Of a stretch of DNA of 64,000 nt, positions 52,231 through 61,429 are shown one piece after another. The notes under the pieces were generated by a model. That model was not told the origin of the DNA. It was given only the letters and a program-made list of their open reading frames with translations, and did not search any database. The translations under genes and the position numbers were made by a program. Numbering within the stretch: the first letter of the stretch is position 1; each line of letters begins with the position of its first letter. The stretch covers positions 1-64,000 of the forward strand of contig JAFRFD010000001.1 of the NCBI GenBank assembly GCA_017434525.1, given 5' to 3'. Source of the stretch: Methanobrevibacter sp. (GTDB taxonomy: Archaea; Methanobacteriota; Methanobacteria; Methanobacteriales; Methanobacteriaceae).

Positions 52231-53122
52231 TCTCCATACCTCCAAATTCTTCGAGAATATCATTAACCATAATCTCTATGGTTTGATTAATATCCACATT
52301 ATCAATAATACGAGAATCATGAATTTTTGCTTGTTCGATTAAAAAATTTTGAGTTTTTCTAATTGTATCGAAATTATCCATATATCGCTCAAGGGATCTT
52401 TTTACCCAAGGCTGTCTGCATCTTGAATAGAATCTTTGTTTGTGGGATTCCTCATCATCAACAATCAAAGTAAATATAATAATATTATTGTTCTCCATTA
52501 AATCTTTCCTAATAAATCCCGGAACAACATGAACTCCTTCAATGATAGTGCTGATACCTTCTTTTACAGATCTCTCTATAATGGCTTCAATACCTACATT
52601 TACAACATCCACATGGCTGATAAATCCTTCAATAACATTATCTATGCGAATGGATGGAGTCCTTATGCTTTCATGCGCATCAAAACTGGATTTATGGATT
52701 ACCGGACTTAACTCTTTAGAAACTATCTTACGCATGACCTCCCGAATCATATCGGTACTTATGAGGTTTTTTAGTCTAAGCCTGCTGGCTAATTCAAAAG
52801 CCATTGAAGAGGTACCTACACCTGAAGCACCACCAATCAAAATAATCAGAGGTTTTTTAGATTTTCTAAGCAATCTCCAATTTTTATATTTTTTAGCTAT
52901 AGATGGGTCAATAGCTTCAAGATGTTTTAAAATCACTTTGGCCAACTCATAACTGGCAATTTCATTAACTCCATCATTTATTAAATCAGTTTCAATATTG
53001 CTAGCAATTTCATGAGCTCTTTGAGATCCAATATCCGCTATATTAAGTGAACGGGACAAAATGCCTTTAGAAAAAGGTTCTTTGTACACCTCGCCATCAA
53101 CATCACTAGTAATCCAAATCAT
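52211..53122 (-). CDS. pgk2: 2-phosphoglycerate kinase
   Basis: 303 residues from the ATG at 53122, preceded by AAGGTG. An ATP-cone-like N-terminus (PFSKGILSRSLNIADIGSQRA) is joined to a P-loop kinase: IILIGGASGVGTSSMAFELA near 98-117 and STIIEGVHVVPGFI further on. This enzyme makes 2,3-diphosphoglycerate, which cyclic 2,3-diphosphoglycerate synthetase converts to the osmolyte typical of Methanobacteriales. The downstream overlapping CBS protein may be its regulator. Confidence 0.87.
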   Translation of the reverse strand: MIWITSDVDGEVYKEPFSKGILSRSLNIADIGSQRAHEIASNIETDLINDGVNEIASYELAKVILKHLEAIDPSIAKKYKNWRLLRKSKKPLIILIGGASGVGTSSMAFELASRLRLKNLISTDMIREVMRKIVSKELSPVIHKSSFDAHESIRTPSIRIDNVIEGFISHVDVVNVGIEAIIERSVKEGISTIIEGVHVVPGFIRKDLMENNNIIIFTLIVDDEESHKQRFYSRCRQPWVKRSLERYMDNFDTIRKTQNFLIEQAKIHDSRIIDNVDINQTIEIMVNDILEEFGGMENVEQES

Positions 53123-53222
53123 AATAACACCTTGCATTAAAATATGATAGAATATTTTATAATAATATTAAATAAAATTTGTTATTTGATTTTGAAAGAT
53201 TCGAAAAATAATAAAAAAAGAG

Positions 53223-53243
53223 AGATGAATAGTCTATTCATCT
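53223..53243 (-). terminator. Terminator of the metallophosphoesterase operon
   Basis: AGATGAATAG (53223-53232) and CTATTCATCT (53234-53243) form a perfect 10-bp stem around one T; leftward it is followed by CTCTTTTTTT. The stem overlaps the phosphoesterase stop codon. It would end the DUF749-DUF2096-phosphoesterase transcript. Confidence 0.6.
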
Positions 53244-53923
53244 AGAGAAACTAAGCTTATATCATAATTTGAGCCGTCTTTAACATCAATTAAAACGGCA
53301 CCATTATCCTTAAGCATTCCGGGATTTGCTACATCAGTAGTTTTCCCAATTTTACTAAGTGATCTGGCTTCATGAATATGTCCACAAACATTGATTTCAG
53401 GTTCAAATTCATGAATTGATTTTAAGATTCCGGAACTGCCCACATGTTCTCCATTTTCCATTTTATCTGCTTCAGTATTATATGGCGGAGCATGAGTGGC
53501 CAATATTCTTACTTTAGGAACATCAGTATTGTATACATAGTCATAATTAGCTAATAATTCAAAGACATCCCCATAGATTTTATTGTCTTGGATTTCTCCA
53601 GGAGTATTGAATGGAGTTTCATTAGAGCCGCCGTATCCAAACAATATAGCGTCCCCATAAGCAATAATGTTATTGTGAAGACAGAATGATACTTCATTAA
53701 TAGCATTACAAATACCCTTAGGATCACAATTACCCGGAATGGCAATTACATCAACACCACATTCCGCAATTTTATCAATGAATGTTCCTACAAAGTCCAA
53801 AGGTCCGAAATTAGTAATATCTCCAAGAATTAAAACTAAATCAATGTCATTATTTTTCAAATATGTGTATAAATTTTCGTTTTCTTCACCGTGAATATCA
53901 CTTATAGCTAAAATTTTAGTCAT
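53234..53923 (-). CDS. Metallophosphoesterase
   Basis: 229 residues of the calcineurin-like fold: ILAISDIHGEENEN (DxH), LVLILGDITNFGP (GD), AIPGNCDPKG (GNxD), LATHAPPYNT and VCGHIHEARS (GHxH) supply the two-metal site. The C-terminal DVANPGMLKDNGAVLIDV is family typical. The substrate is unknown. Its start directly adjoins the DUF2096 gene end, so the three genes DUF749, DUF2096 and this one form one transcript. Confidence 0.9.
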   Translation of the reverse strand: MTKILAISDIHGEENENLYTYLKNNDIDLVLILGDITNFGPLDFVGTFIDKIAECGVDVIAIPGNCDPKGICNAINEVSFCLHNNIIAYGDAILFGYGGSNETPFNTPGEIQDNKIYGDVFELLANYDYVYNTDVPKVRILATHAPPYNTEADKMENGEHVGSSGILKSIHEFEPEINVCGHIHEARSLSKIGKTTDVANPGMLKDNGAVLIDVKDGSNYDISLVSLDE

Positions 53924-54460
53924 TTAATCACCTTGTTGCTCTAAAAAGAAAGATCCCATTTCTTTTAAACCCGCCTGAAGGTCAGGCTTATCTCCATGTA
54001 ATTCTATAGTAACATCATCATTAAATTCAATAATGAGACCATTCCATTCTGCAATTTCCTGCACTCTTTCCTCTGCCAATGCATTTTTTAAATTAATCCT
54101 GCCGGTAGTTAAACCCGGAGGCGCGTTGACGAGGAATTTTGATCTGGAATCTGCAAATTCAAATACTTCTTTACCTTGCATGACTTGCTTTAATAAATCA
54201 AACCAATAATCTGTATATTCATCACCCTCTTCTTCAGCAATAGTCAAAAGAGTGCTCTGAATATTGTTTAAGGACATTTCAGCCTGAGCCAAACCGTTAA
54301 TCAAATCAGGATGGGAAGGATCTCTTTTATAAGAACTAATTGATGATCTGATTAATCCCATCTCACGGTTAATTCCACTTGGAATTTCATATTCCTTTTT
54401 GCTTAAGTCAGAAATTAAATGCTGAAGAATTAACCAATTCTGTTCACAGGGTAAACTCAT
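53924..54460 (-). CDS. DUF2096 protein
   Basis: 178 residues. The sequence LPCEQNWLILQHLISDLSKKEYEIPSGINREMGLIRSSI (in part: QNWLILQHLISDLSKKEYE) and a C-terminal NALAEERVQEIAEWNGLIIEF fit the methanogen DUF2096 family, whose role is unknown. Largely helical with a beta C-terminus. It overlaps the DUF749 gene by four bases and abuts the phosphoesterase gene. Confidence 0.75.
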   Translation of the reverse strand: MSLPCEQNWLILQHLISDLSKKEYEIPSGINREMGLIRSSISSYKRDPSHPDLINGLAQAEMSLNNIQSTLLTIAEEEGDEYTDYWFDLLKQVMQGKEVFEFADSRSKFLVNAPPGLTTGRINLKNALAEERVQEIAEWNGLIIEFNDDVTIELHGDKPDLQAGLKEMGSFFLEQQGD

Positions 54461-54723
54461 AAATGTCCACCTATGATTTTTAAGGTAGTGTGATTGATTT
54501 TTGCATCAGCATCCCTTAATTCTTTTTCAATTTCTGCAGTGCTAGAGTATGAATCCAAGAATAAAACATGATGAGTGGAAGTTCCAGCAATGTTTAAAAT
54601 TGCAATTTCATCTGTTGGTTTAAGTTCTCTTTTATCGATTGTTGCTTTAAATTGTACATATGGCTCATATTCTTCAGGAAGGTCAGAATATTTAAAAATA
54701 CCATCTAATGTTGCTACAAACAT
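54457..54723 (-). CDS. DUF749 protein
   Basis: 88 residues. The opening FVATLDGIFKYSDLPEEYEPYV and the segment LKPTDEIAILNIAGTSTHHVLFLDS (each in part) are those of the small methanogen DUF749 family. GAGGTGTAATT precedes the ATG. It is the first gene of the three-gene unit with DUF2096 and the phosphoesterase. No function known. Confidence 0.78.
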   Translation of the reverse strand: MFVATLDGIFKYSDLPEEYEPYVQFKATIDKRELKPTDEIAILNIAGTSTHHVLFLDSYSSTAEIEKELRDADAKINHTTLKIIGGHL

Positions 54724-54894
54724 AATTACACCTCATATATATTAATAGTTATTTTTTTCTTATTAATCATATATAAATATACTTGCGAACTATTCGCATG
54801 AACTAAAACAAAAAAAATAATGATAAAAAAAAGTTATCATAGGAAATGATAACTATCCGAAATGTCTTTTCAATGCCTAAAAAATAAAAAAGGA

Positions 54895-54914
54895 AAAGGA
54901 TTTAAAAATCCTTT
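54895..54914 (-). terminator. Terminator of the hdrCB operon
   Basis: AAAGGATTT (54895-54903) pairs with AAATCCTTT (54906-54914) across AA, seven bases after the hdrB stop, and leftward it is followed by TCCTTTTTTATTTTTT. A second weak hairpin (GTTATCA/TGATAAC) lies near 54833-54852. Confidence 0.62.
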
Positions 54915-54921
54915 ATCGAAT

Positions 54922-55809
54922 CTATTCACCTAATGCTTTTTTGATTGCAGGAGTTGCATCAATTTTTTGAGCATCGAAGGTTAATTCTTCAGCTGATAAT
55001 CCCATAGCTAATCCGTATAATTGAGCTAAGTGGAATACAGGTAATGCAAAGTCAGTTCCGTATTTTTCATTTACTTCAGTTTGACCTTGGTCAAATTGCA
55101 TGTGACAGAAAGGACATACGTTAACAATTGCATCTACTCCAGCTTCGGTCATGTGTTCGAGTTTTTCTTTAGTGAAACTAGTAGTTACATCTAAATCTCT
55201 AGCTCTTAAACCTCCACCTGCACCACAGCACATCATTTTATCTTTGTAGTCAACTGATTTAGCACCAGTGATTTCAACAAGGTCATCTAAGATAGATGGG
55301 TTTTCAGCTTGATCTTCAATACCAATAGTTTTGGTAGGTTTTAAGAAGTGGCAACCGTAGTGAACAGCAACATTTAAGTCTAAAGGTTTTTCGATTAAGG
55401 ATGCTAATTTTTCGTATCCAACATCATCTCTTAAGATTTGAGCGAGGTGTTTAACATTTACGGTACCTTTGTATTCTCTGCCGATTTCAGCTAAGTTAGC
55501 GTTAATTTTAGCTTTTTTCTCTTCATCTTCTTGTAAGATATGATTACATTCAAATAATGAACCGAAACATCCGTTACATTCGGTCATAATGTCAGCACCC
55601 ATGTCTTCAGCAAGAGTTAAGTTACGAGCTGCAATGGTAGCCCAGGTTTCTTCATCAAAAGAACCGAATACACCAGGAGCTGGACAACAAGATGCTCCTT
55701 CCATGTCTTTTAATTCAATATCTAATGCTTCGAATAATTTTCTGGTTGCTTTTTCAACACCAGGATAACGGTTGTTCATGATACAACCTAAGAAGTATGC
55801 AATTTCCAT
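54922..55809 (-). CDS. hdrB: CoB-CoM heterodisulfide reductase subunit B
   Basis: 295 residues. Two CCG-type domains bind the noncubane iron-sulfur clusters at the active site: GASCCPAPGVFG and CNGCFGSLFECNH in the N-terminal half; HYGCHFLKP, MMCCGAGGGLRARD and VCPFCHMQFDQ in the C-terminal half. With HdrA and HdrC it reduces the CoM-S-S-CoB heterodisulfide, the last step of methanogenesis. AGGAGAG precedes the ATG, 21 bases after hdrC. hdrA is not in the window. Confidence 0.96.
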   Translation of the reverse strand: MEIAYFLGCIMNNRYPGVEKATRKLFEALDIELKDMEGASCCPAPGVFGSFDEETWATIAARNLTLAEDMGADIMTECNGCFGSLFECNHILQEDEEKKAKINANLAEIGREYKGTVNVKHLAQILRDDVGYEKLASLIEKPLDLNVAVHYGCHFLKPTKTIGIEDQAENPSILDDLVEITGAKSVDYKDKMMCCGAGGGLRARDLDVTTSFTKEKLEHMTEAGVDAIVNVCPFCHMQFDQGQTEVNEKYGTDFALPVFHLAQLYGLAMGLSAEELTFDAQKIDATPAIKKALGE

Positions 55810-55830
55810 ATTATAACTCTCCTAATAAAT

Positions 55831-56808
55831 CTATTCTTTTAATCCGCCTGTTGCTTCATCGTAACCGATTAATTCATCAAAAGCGGTAATTTTACATAAT
55901 TTTTGTACTTCTTCTAAAGCTTCAGGATAAGCATGAGTAGTAGGTGGTACTTCTGGAAGACCAATTTTTACTCTTAAAGCTTTAGCAGCATCGTTAATAG
56001 GTACAGCATGACCAGTATTTAATACAAATACACCAGTCATTTTGTGTGGTTTTGCCATGTAACCAGCATGAGCTGCAATGTTACGTGCTTTTTTGATAAT
56101 TTCTACAATTTTAACACTTCTAAGACATCTTTCTTGGCAAGTGTAACAAGTAGTACACATCCATAAAGCGTCGTCAGTGATTACTTCATCTTTTAATCCT
56201 AATAAACATTTTCTGACGATTTGTCTTACTTTGTACGGAGTTCTTCTTCCAGATGGGCAACTACCACTACAAGTACCACATTGGAAACAGTGTTTTACAG
56301 TTTCAATACCTGCGTCAATAAATTCAGCAGTGAAATCTGGATCACGATTACTATCAGTTAATAATTCTTTATCAGTCAATAAAGTCATAGTATCTCTCTT
56401 TGTTTCTTTTTTGTTTAAATCTTCTTTAACTTCTTCGACATTATCTTCAGAAGCCTCTTCAACTGCTTCTTCTTCAACAGAAGTTTCTTCAACTTCTTCC
56501 ACAATTTCTTCAACTGCTTCAGGAGCTTCTTCAACTTCTTCCACAATTTCTTCAGGTTCAGCAGTTTCTTCTAAAGTTTCGATGTCACTTTTAAAAGTTA
56601 AATCTTTTTTGTCGTCTTCAGGTTCCGCTTTAACTACATCATCTCTAGGAACAGTAGTTTTAGTACCGGAAACGACATCATCGTTTACAATTTGTGAAGA
56701 TGTAACTTGGACATCATCAGATGTGTTTGATACATCATTACTGATGTCTTTTTCTTCATTATCTTTTTCTCCAGTAAATAGAGATTTTAATCGATTTATA
56801 ATAGACAT
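55831..56808 (-). CDS. hdrC: CoB-CoM heterodisulfide reductase subunit C with long acidic N-terminal extension
   Basis: 325 residues from the ATG at 56808, with GAGGTG upstream. Residues ~141-325 are HdrC proper, with two 4Fe-4S motifs: CFQCGTCSGSCP near 174-185 and CTTCYTCQERC near 218-228. It passes electrons from HdrA to HdrB. The first 140 residues are an added acidic, low-complexity region: a basic amphipathic start (SIINRLKSLF), then Glu/Val-rich repeats (EEVEEAPEAVEEIVEEVEE). HdrC is usually ~185 residues. An internal ATG at 56388 would give the normal size but has only a weak binding site. Confidence 0.93.
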   Translation of the reverse strand: MSIINRLKSLFTGEKDNEEKDISNDVSNTSDDVQVTSSQIVNDDVVSGTKTTVPRDDVVKAEPEDDKKDLTFKSDIETLEETAEPEEIVEEVEEAPEAVEEIVEEVEETSVEEEAVEEASEDNVEEVKEDLNKKETKRDTMTLLTDKELLTDSNRDPDFTAEFIDAGIETVKHCFQCGTCSGSCPSGRRTPYKVRQIVRKCLLGLKDEVITDDALWMCTTCYTCQERCLRSVKIVEIIKKARNIAAHAGYMAKPHKMTGVFVLNTGHAVPINDAAKALRVKIGLPEVPPTTHAYPEALEEVQKLCKITAFDELIGYDEATGGLKE

Positions 56809-56991
56809 TGAAAACACACCTCGGATAATCATAGGATTATTTTCCTCAAATCCATACTAATATTCTTTAAAAGTTCATATATAAAGGTTACTAAAATTTT
56901 AGCTAGTGTAACCTAAAAGATTACACTTTTTAAAAAATTTTTATTAACCTTAAAAACAAAATAATAATTAACAATGAATAGGATGAATCAA

Positions 56992-57735
56992 ATGATTAAA
57001 AAATTCGAAATCAAATCACATGACGGCCCTGGAAGAGTTGGAAAAATTGATGGAGACCTAACTCCAAAGCTATTTTATAAAAAAGATTTGAAAATTGCTC
57101 CAAATGAAGGATCTGCATACAATATAGACAGAGAAATTGCTGAATTTAACGTTAAAGAGACTTTAAGACTCGCTCGTGAAAATGTTAACGAATGTGACAT
57201 TGCAGTTATCCAGGGATCAAAATATGTTGATTTAAGAATCGACTGTCTAAAGCAACTGGAAGAAATAGGATACAATGGATTTATAATAGCCAATGGAGAT
57301 GCACTATTAACCAATCCAAGAGACCTTGTTGAACTTGTAGTTTCCCTTAAAAAAGAAGCCAAAAAAACAAGTTACTTCATATTTCCATTTACTGAAGTTT
57401 CATTCATGCCAATATTGACTTATATGGGCATTGATGGATTTTTAGCTGATTCCGCAAATTATTACAGCCATCTAAATGTCTTGCAAACTCCAACAAAATC
57501 ATATGACTTAAATACATATCCTATTTATGAAGAAATCTCACAGGAAGACCTGGAGCAAAAAAATATAGAAAATATGGAGTTTGTAATAAAGGAAATCCAT
57601 GCACACATGAAAAACAGATCTTTGAGAAATCTTGTAGAGGAACGTTCAGGAACAACACCACAAAATATCTCAACCTTAAAAATACTTGACAGAACCTGTA
57701 TGGATTACCTGCTTGAATTTACACAGCTATTCTAA
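56992..57735 (+). CDS. Archaeosine tRNA-ribosyltransferase-related protein
   Basis: 247 residues. FEIKSHDGPGRVGKIDGDL at the start and the TIM-barrel-like core (CDIAVIQGSKYVDLRIDCLK; GYNGFIIANGDALLTNPRDL) resemble the TGT-like N-terminal part of archaeosine synthase/ArcTGT-type proteins. Only this part is present, so the reaction cannot be stated. The start at 56992 is favoured because AGGATGA lies before it; an upstream in-frame ATG at 56974 has no site. It overlaps the next convergent gene by 17 bases. Confidence 0.68.
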   Translation: MIKKFEIKSHDGPGRVGKIDGDLTPKLFYKKDLKIAPNEGSAYNIDREIAEFNVKETLRLARENVNECDIAVIQGSKYVDLRIDCLKQLEEIGYNGFIIANGDALLTNPRDLVELVVSLKKEAKKTSYFIFPFTEVSFMPILTYMGIDGFLADSANYYSHLNVLQTPTKSYDLNTYPIYEEISQEDLEQKNIENMEFVIKEIHAHMKNRSLRNLVEERSGTTPQNISTLKILDRTCMDYLLEFTQLF

Positions 57736-58141
57736 AGGAATCAATTATATTGCGGAATTCCCTTTCAGATTCTCCTGAAATATCAAGGGTTCTCATCTCA
57801 AAAATATAGATATTGCCGCCTTCTATGAATACATATGTGTGAATATCAAAATTGATTTCCGGAGTGTCCATATTTGCATGAAGCTTAATTGAGTCCTTTC
57901 CTGCAATTTGGGTAAAATCTGAGGATATTATCACCCCACCATCATCTGAAATTGCATCTTCCATGAAAACCTTATAATCATCAAGATTTGTGGCAGTTGG
58001 AAACATGACTGCATTTATAAGATTATCTTCACCTTTGGACAATGTTGCAATACAATCCGGATTAGATAGAATATCTGCCTTTTCAACTTCCCAGGAATCA
58101 GGATATTTAAAGGAAATCTTACCTGAATTAAATGTTCTCAT
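57719..58141 (-). CDS. Small PsbP-like protein
   Basis: 140 residues, beta-rich. KISFKYPDSWEVEKADILSNPD opens like PsbP/DcrB-type domains, and the end GESEREFRNIIDSFRI is typical of them. No signal peptide or anchor is visible, so it is probably cytosolic. It starts three bases after the coiled-coil gene and likely shares its transcript. Methanobrevibacter species have several such small proteins; function unknown. Confidence 0.65.
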   Translation of the reverse strand: MRTFNSGKISFKYPDSWEVEKADILSNPDCIATLSKGEDNLINAVMFPTATNLDDYKVFMEDAISDDGGVIISSDFTQIAGKDSIKLHANMDTPEINFDIHTYVFIEGGNIYIFEMRTLDISGESEREFRNIIDSFRIAV

Positions 58142-58144
58142 GAC

Positions 58145-59065
58145 CTAATCCTCTTTTTTTGATGAAATCTCAATGGTTTCAAGAGCATCCTCATCATCGA
58201 GAGTGTCAATATATTTGGAAAATGGCTCTGGAAGTTTTGGCATTACCTCTTTTAATATTTCAGAGGCATCCAGTTCCAATGCGTGTCCTGCAAGCAATTG
58301 TTCAGCATCAAAATCAAATTCAAACGGCTTTAGCAAATCATCGACAGGAACTTTCAGATTGATTTTATGTTTGTTGAGAATCATTTTGATGGTGCCGGTA
58401 TTTCTGATTTGCTCGTTCATGTCTTCGACAGTGGTTTTTATATCATATGCAATGGCCTTATTCTTCTCGTTGACTTCATGCTTTGATTTTTCTATTGATT
58501 TTTCCAAGCCTTCTGCAAGTTGGGCGTTGCGCCTATTAATGTTGTCCCTTGCTTCATCAATTACGACATTTATGGCATTTAGAATTGATTTGTTAAGTTC
58601 CACATTATATGCAAGAATCATCCTGTTTTTATAATCAAGTTCCTTAAAAATAGCTACTCTTTCATCATCAATTTTTGTGATTTTTTTGTTTAACTCATGG
58701 ATTTCATCCTTGGCTTTCAAGAGTTCGTCCTTATCACTGAGTTGTTCTTTAAGGGAATCCACATCATCAAAAAATGATCCTTTAAGAGTTTGAATCTGTT
58801 CTTTTAGAAGAGCAATTTCATTATCCTTATCCTTAATGATTTGGTCAAATTCTTCTAATTTTTCATCTGAGAACTGATTTTCAACCAAATCTTCATATTC
58901 TTTTTGAGCCAATACTTTAACTAATTCATTATCTTCAAATGGGTCTTCTTTTTTGAGACTTACTTGCTTTTGTTTAGATTCCTTTTCAACGGGGTTGCCG
59001 TCTTTGTCCTTACTATTATACTTTTTAGTATAAACTCGAACAGTTCTAAATTCATCACTTTCCAT
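58145..59065 (-). CDS. Coiled-coil protein
   Basis: 306 residues. After ~50 charged residues (VYTKKYNSKDKDGNPVEKES), a long coiled coil runs from about 70 to 210 (EEFDQIIKDKDNEIALLKEQ). The C-terminal ~90 residues form a small compact domain (VPVDDLLKPFEFDFDAEQLL...LPEPFSKYIDTLDDEDA in part). There are no catalytic motifs. It may act as a scaffold. It is followed by the PsbP-like gene with no gap. Confidence 0.65.
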   Translation of the reverse strand: MESDEFRTVRVYTKKYNSKDKDGNPVEKESKQKQVSLKKEDPFEDNELVKVLAQKEYEDLVENQFSDEKLEEFDQIIKDKDNEIALLKEQIQTLKGSFFDDVDSLKEQLSDKDELLKAKDEIHELNKKITKIDDERVAIFKELDYKNRMILAYNVELNKSILNAINVVIDEARDNINRRNAQLAEGLEKSIEKSKHEVNEKNKAIAYDIKTTVEDMNEQIRNTGTIKMILNKHKINLKVPVDDLLKPFEFDFDAEQLLAGHALELDASEILKEVMPKLPEPFSKYIDTLDDEDALETIEISSKKED

Positions 59066-59149
59066 TTTAACACCACTCTATAATAATAAATAAGTCGAGT
59101 TTAATTTAAATAGTTAATGTTAAAAAAAGAAAAAAAGGAGAAAAAAATT

Positions 59150-59305
59150 TTATTTATTCTCTTTTTCAATCCACAATAACATCGCCTCTTCAACCGCTTT
59201 TGAGTACCAACCTGTTTTAAATAACATCTTATTTGAGGCTAATTTGCGAAAATTCAAGTCAATGTCATTATTGATGCTAATTGTTACACGTTTGTTTTTA
59301 GACAT
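59150..59305 (-). CDS. Small ribbon-helix-helix DNA-binding protein
   Basis: 51 residues. KNKRVTISINNDIDLNFRKLA gives the beta strand and first helix, FKTGWYSKAVEEAMLLWIEKE the second helix of a ribbon-helix-helix (CopG/Arc-like) protein. The ATG is at 59305 and the TAA ends at 59150. It stands alone; no toxin gene is adjacent, so a transcription regulator is more likely than an antitoxin. Confidence 0.6.
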   Translation of the reverse strand: MSKNKRVTISINNDIDLNFRKLASNKMLFKTGWYSKAVEEAMLLWIEKENK

Positions 59306-59520
59306 ACAATTAAATTGCACATACTGGTTAATAAATGTTTTAGTGTCTTTTCACAGCATTTTAAGACATGTAAATGAATATTAATATGAATTAATGATTT
59401 AGTTGAATTCTGATAATATTTTTTGAAATCATACTCAATAGTGTTGAATGTTGATTTTAAAAATCTGAAAGAGCCATGTCTCTCTTATGAATTCGCTTAC
59501 GAGGCACAAAATATGTTGAT

Positions 59521-59539
59521 TATGGAGTCAAACTCCATA
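59521..59539. terminator. Hairpin in the gap 59306-59574
   Basis: TATGGAGT (59521-59528) and ACTCCATA (59532-59539) form a perfect 8-bp stem with loop CAA, followed rightward by ACAACACTTTTTAAA. It may end transcription downstream of the Ig-domain protein gene (59575). No gene is seen elsewhere in this gap. Confidence 0.4.
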
Positions 59540-59574
59540 CAACACTTTTTAAAAAAAAGATTGGAAATAGGAGA

Positions 59575-60117
59575 CTAATCCAACATTTCCCATTCATTAT
59601 ATCCTAAATGTTTGTATCTATGTCCGTCAGGGGCGTAATGAATTTCACCGGTGTAAATCGTTCTGCCCTCCTGTTCACTGTAAAATGCCCCATAATCTAT
59701 GTCCTCATCTGGGGAACTTTCAGATGAATCCTCTTCAACAATTTCCACCTCTTCGGTTATTGTATCCTCCGTGAAATTGTCATTACCCTCAAATGTACAC
59801 TCAACAGTATAATTTCCAGGCTCTTCATCAGCCACATCCACCTTAGCTACTCCCTTCTTATTTGTGACCGCTACCTTTTCCTCCGTTGTTCCGTTTTCAT
59901 CAGTCAAAGTAACATTTACTGTTTCATTTTCAATTGGTGTTCCATTAACATCAGTGAGTTTAAGCTTAATTGATTCACCCTGATTTATTGTATCATTGCT
60001 TTTCATTGTTAAATTAGCCTTTTCCTTACCAAAATTTGGCATTACTGCAGCAAGACCTATAATTAAAACAGCTACAATAACAATGACGGCAATTATGATC
60101 TTTTTATTATTATCCAT
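59575..60117 (-). CDS. Membrane-anchored protein with Ig-like domain
   Basis: 180 residues from the ATG at 60117, with GGTGGTGATTTA upstream. An N-terminal anchor (IIIAVIVIVAVLIIGLAAVM) is followed by one Ig-like Big_1-type domain with VNGTPIENETVNVTLTDENG and KKGVAKVDVADEEPGNYTVE. The domain is of the same type as those in the large adhesin. A Glu/Asp/Ser spacer and a Tyr-rich tail (YSEQEGRTIYTGEIHY, RYKHLGYNEWEML) end it. The tail recalls short viral or bacterial cell-surface modules. Located outside the membrane, single gene. Confidence 0.72.
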   Translation of the reverse strand: MDNNKKIIIAVIVIVAVLIIGLAAVMPNFGKEKANLTMKSNDTINQGESIKLKLTDVNGTPIENETVNVTLTDENGTTEEKVAVTNKKGVAKVDVADEEPGNYTVECTFEGNDNFTEDTITEEVEIVEEDSSESSPDEDIDYGAFYSEQEGRTIYTGEIHYAPDGHRYKHLGYNEWEMLD

Positions 60118-60602
60118 TAAATCACCACCTGTGTGAATAAGATTATATCCATAACCATATATTAACTTAATCAAATGAAAACATTTATATAATAGTAAAC
60201 CATAAGTATTATACGATGTGAATTAAATTTCATATTTGTACATGACACAATTCAACCATTTTATAATCTCCAAAATGATTAGAATATGTTTCATTTAGGA
60301 AGTAGAAGTAAAACACTACTTCCAAAACTCCCCCTTTTTTTAAAAATTAATTTTTCAAGCTGATTTTAACAATGTACTATTTTTTAAGAGAAAATTCATT
60401 TTTTAAATAAAAATAAGAGATACAATTGATTAAAATATAAGTTAAGATAACCATATATGAAAATAAATCAATATCGATATAAATAAATTTACATATCAAT
60501 AAGAGACAAAATTAAATTATTTTACAACCATTAAAATCTTTTAAACCATTTTATTGCATTGGAAACTATAAAAAAACAACTTTGATAGTAAATTTTCATA
60601 AA
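60118..60602. other. Gene-free stretch containing a hairpin
   Basis: I see no gene in these ~485 bases. A perfect 8-bp stem, GGAAGTAG (60298-60305) with CTACTTCC (60316-60323), is followed by CCCCCTTTTTTT, an intrinsic-terminator-like pattern for rightward transcription although no rightward gene precedes it. The rest is A/T-rich and includes the likely promoter of the Ig-domain protein on the left. Confidence 0.45.
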
Positions 60603-61394
60603 TTAAACGTCATCAAGGATGCTTTTATCGGCTCCAGCAATTTCGACCAAATATTCCGCTTCGACAATGTGAAGTTTTGAAGGAATTACAATACAGTGAA
60701 GAGGTCCTCCAAAATCAAAATCAATCAATTCGGAAATCTTACCTGCCCTAACGCAAACATCTTTTGAACCAACACGAGCAATACCCATGGCCAATGTATC
60801 TTCATCGATTAAGCCTTCACGGTCAAGGTCATTTCTAATATTCATCAAATATTCCAAACCTTGATTTACAGTCATATAGCGGTCTTTGTGGGCTTGTATA
60901 TCAAGCAGGACTAAGGTATGCAAATCCATTTTTAAATTTTCTTCAATGGCTTCATAAGGAGACTTTGGATAGAAATTATAATCAGGGAATGGAATTGTTG
61001 TTACTTTACCGAATTTATAGCCTTGAAGACCGGAAATAGCAGGTGCAGAGGATAAAATTGAAGATCCGTGAATGACTTCATAATCAATTCCCTTTTTTGA
61101 ACACTGAACTAAAAAATCGCTGTGTGTTGTTGCAATTAACGGATCACCACCAGTGACCAAAGCAACGTTTTGAGTTTTAGCCTCATCAATAAACTTATGT
61201 TCCTCTTCAACCTCATTTCTAACCAAAACCTCAATTTCTTTTCCAATCAGCTTTTCAATAGCTTCAAAACTGGAACCGAAAAGTCTGGATGTGAAAAATT
61301 CAGCATAAATTTTATCAACATTTCTTAAACATTCCAATCCTTTTAAAGATATGTCCTTTTCATCAAATAATCCTAAACCCACTAAATAAAACAT
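60603..61394 (-). CDS. dphB: Diphthine synthase
   Basis: 263 residues. FYLVGLGLFDEKDISLKGL at the start and VALVTGGDPLIATTHSDFL (GGDPxxATTH), plus YEVIHGSSILSSAPAISGLQGYKFG, are the SAM-binding motifs of Dph5/DphB. It methylates the precursor on translation factor aEF-2 to make diphthine. The start at 61394 is chosen over an ATG two codons earlier because it aligns with the family. It is divergent from the trm5 gene with 35 bases between. Confidence 0.93.
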   Translation of the reverse strand: MFYLVGLGLFDEKDISLKGLECLRNVDKIYAEFFTSRLFGSSFEAIEKLIGKEIEVLVRNEVEEEHKFIDEAKTQNVALVTGGDPLIATTHSDFLVQCSKKGIDYEVIHGSSILSSAPAISGLQGYKFGKVTTIPFPDYNFYPKSPYEAIEENLKMDLHTLVLLDIQAHKDRYMTVNQGLEYLMNIRNDLDREGLIDEDTLAMGIARVGSKDVCVRAGKISELIDFDFGGPLHCIVIPSKLHIVEAEYLVEIAGADKSILDDV

Positions 61395-61429
61395 ATACAT
61401 TATATAATAATTTAAACATAATAAATTTT

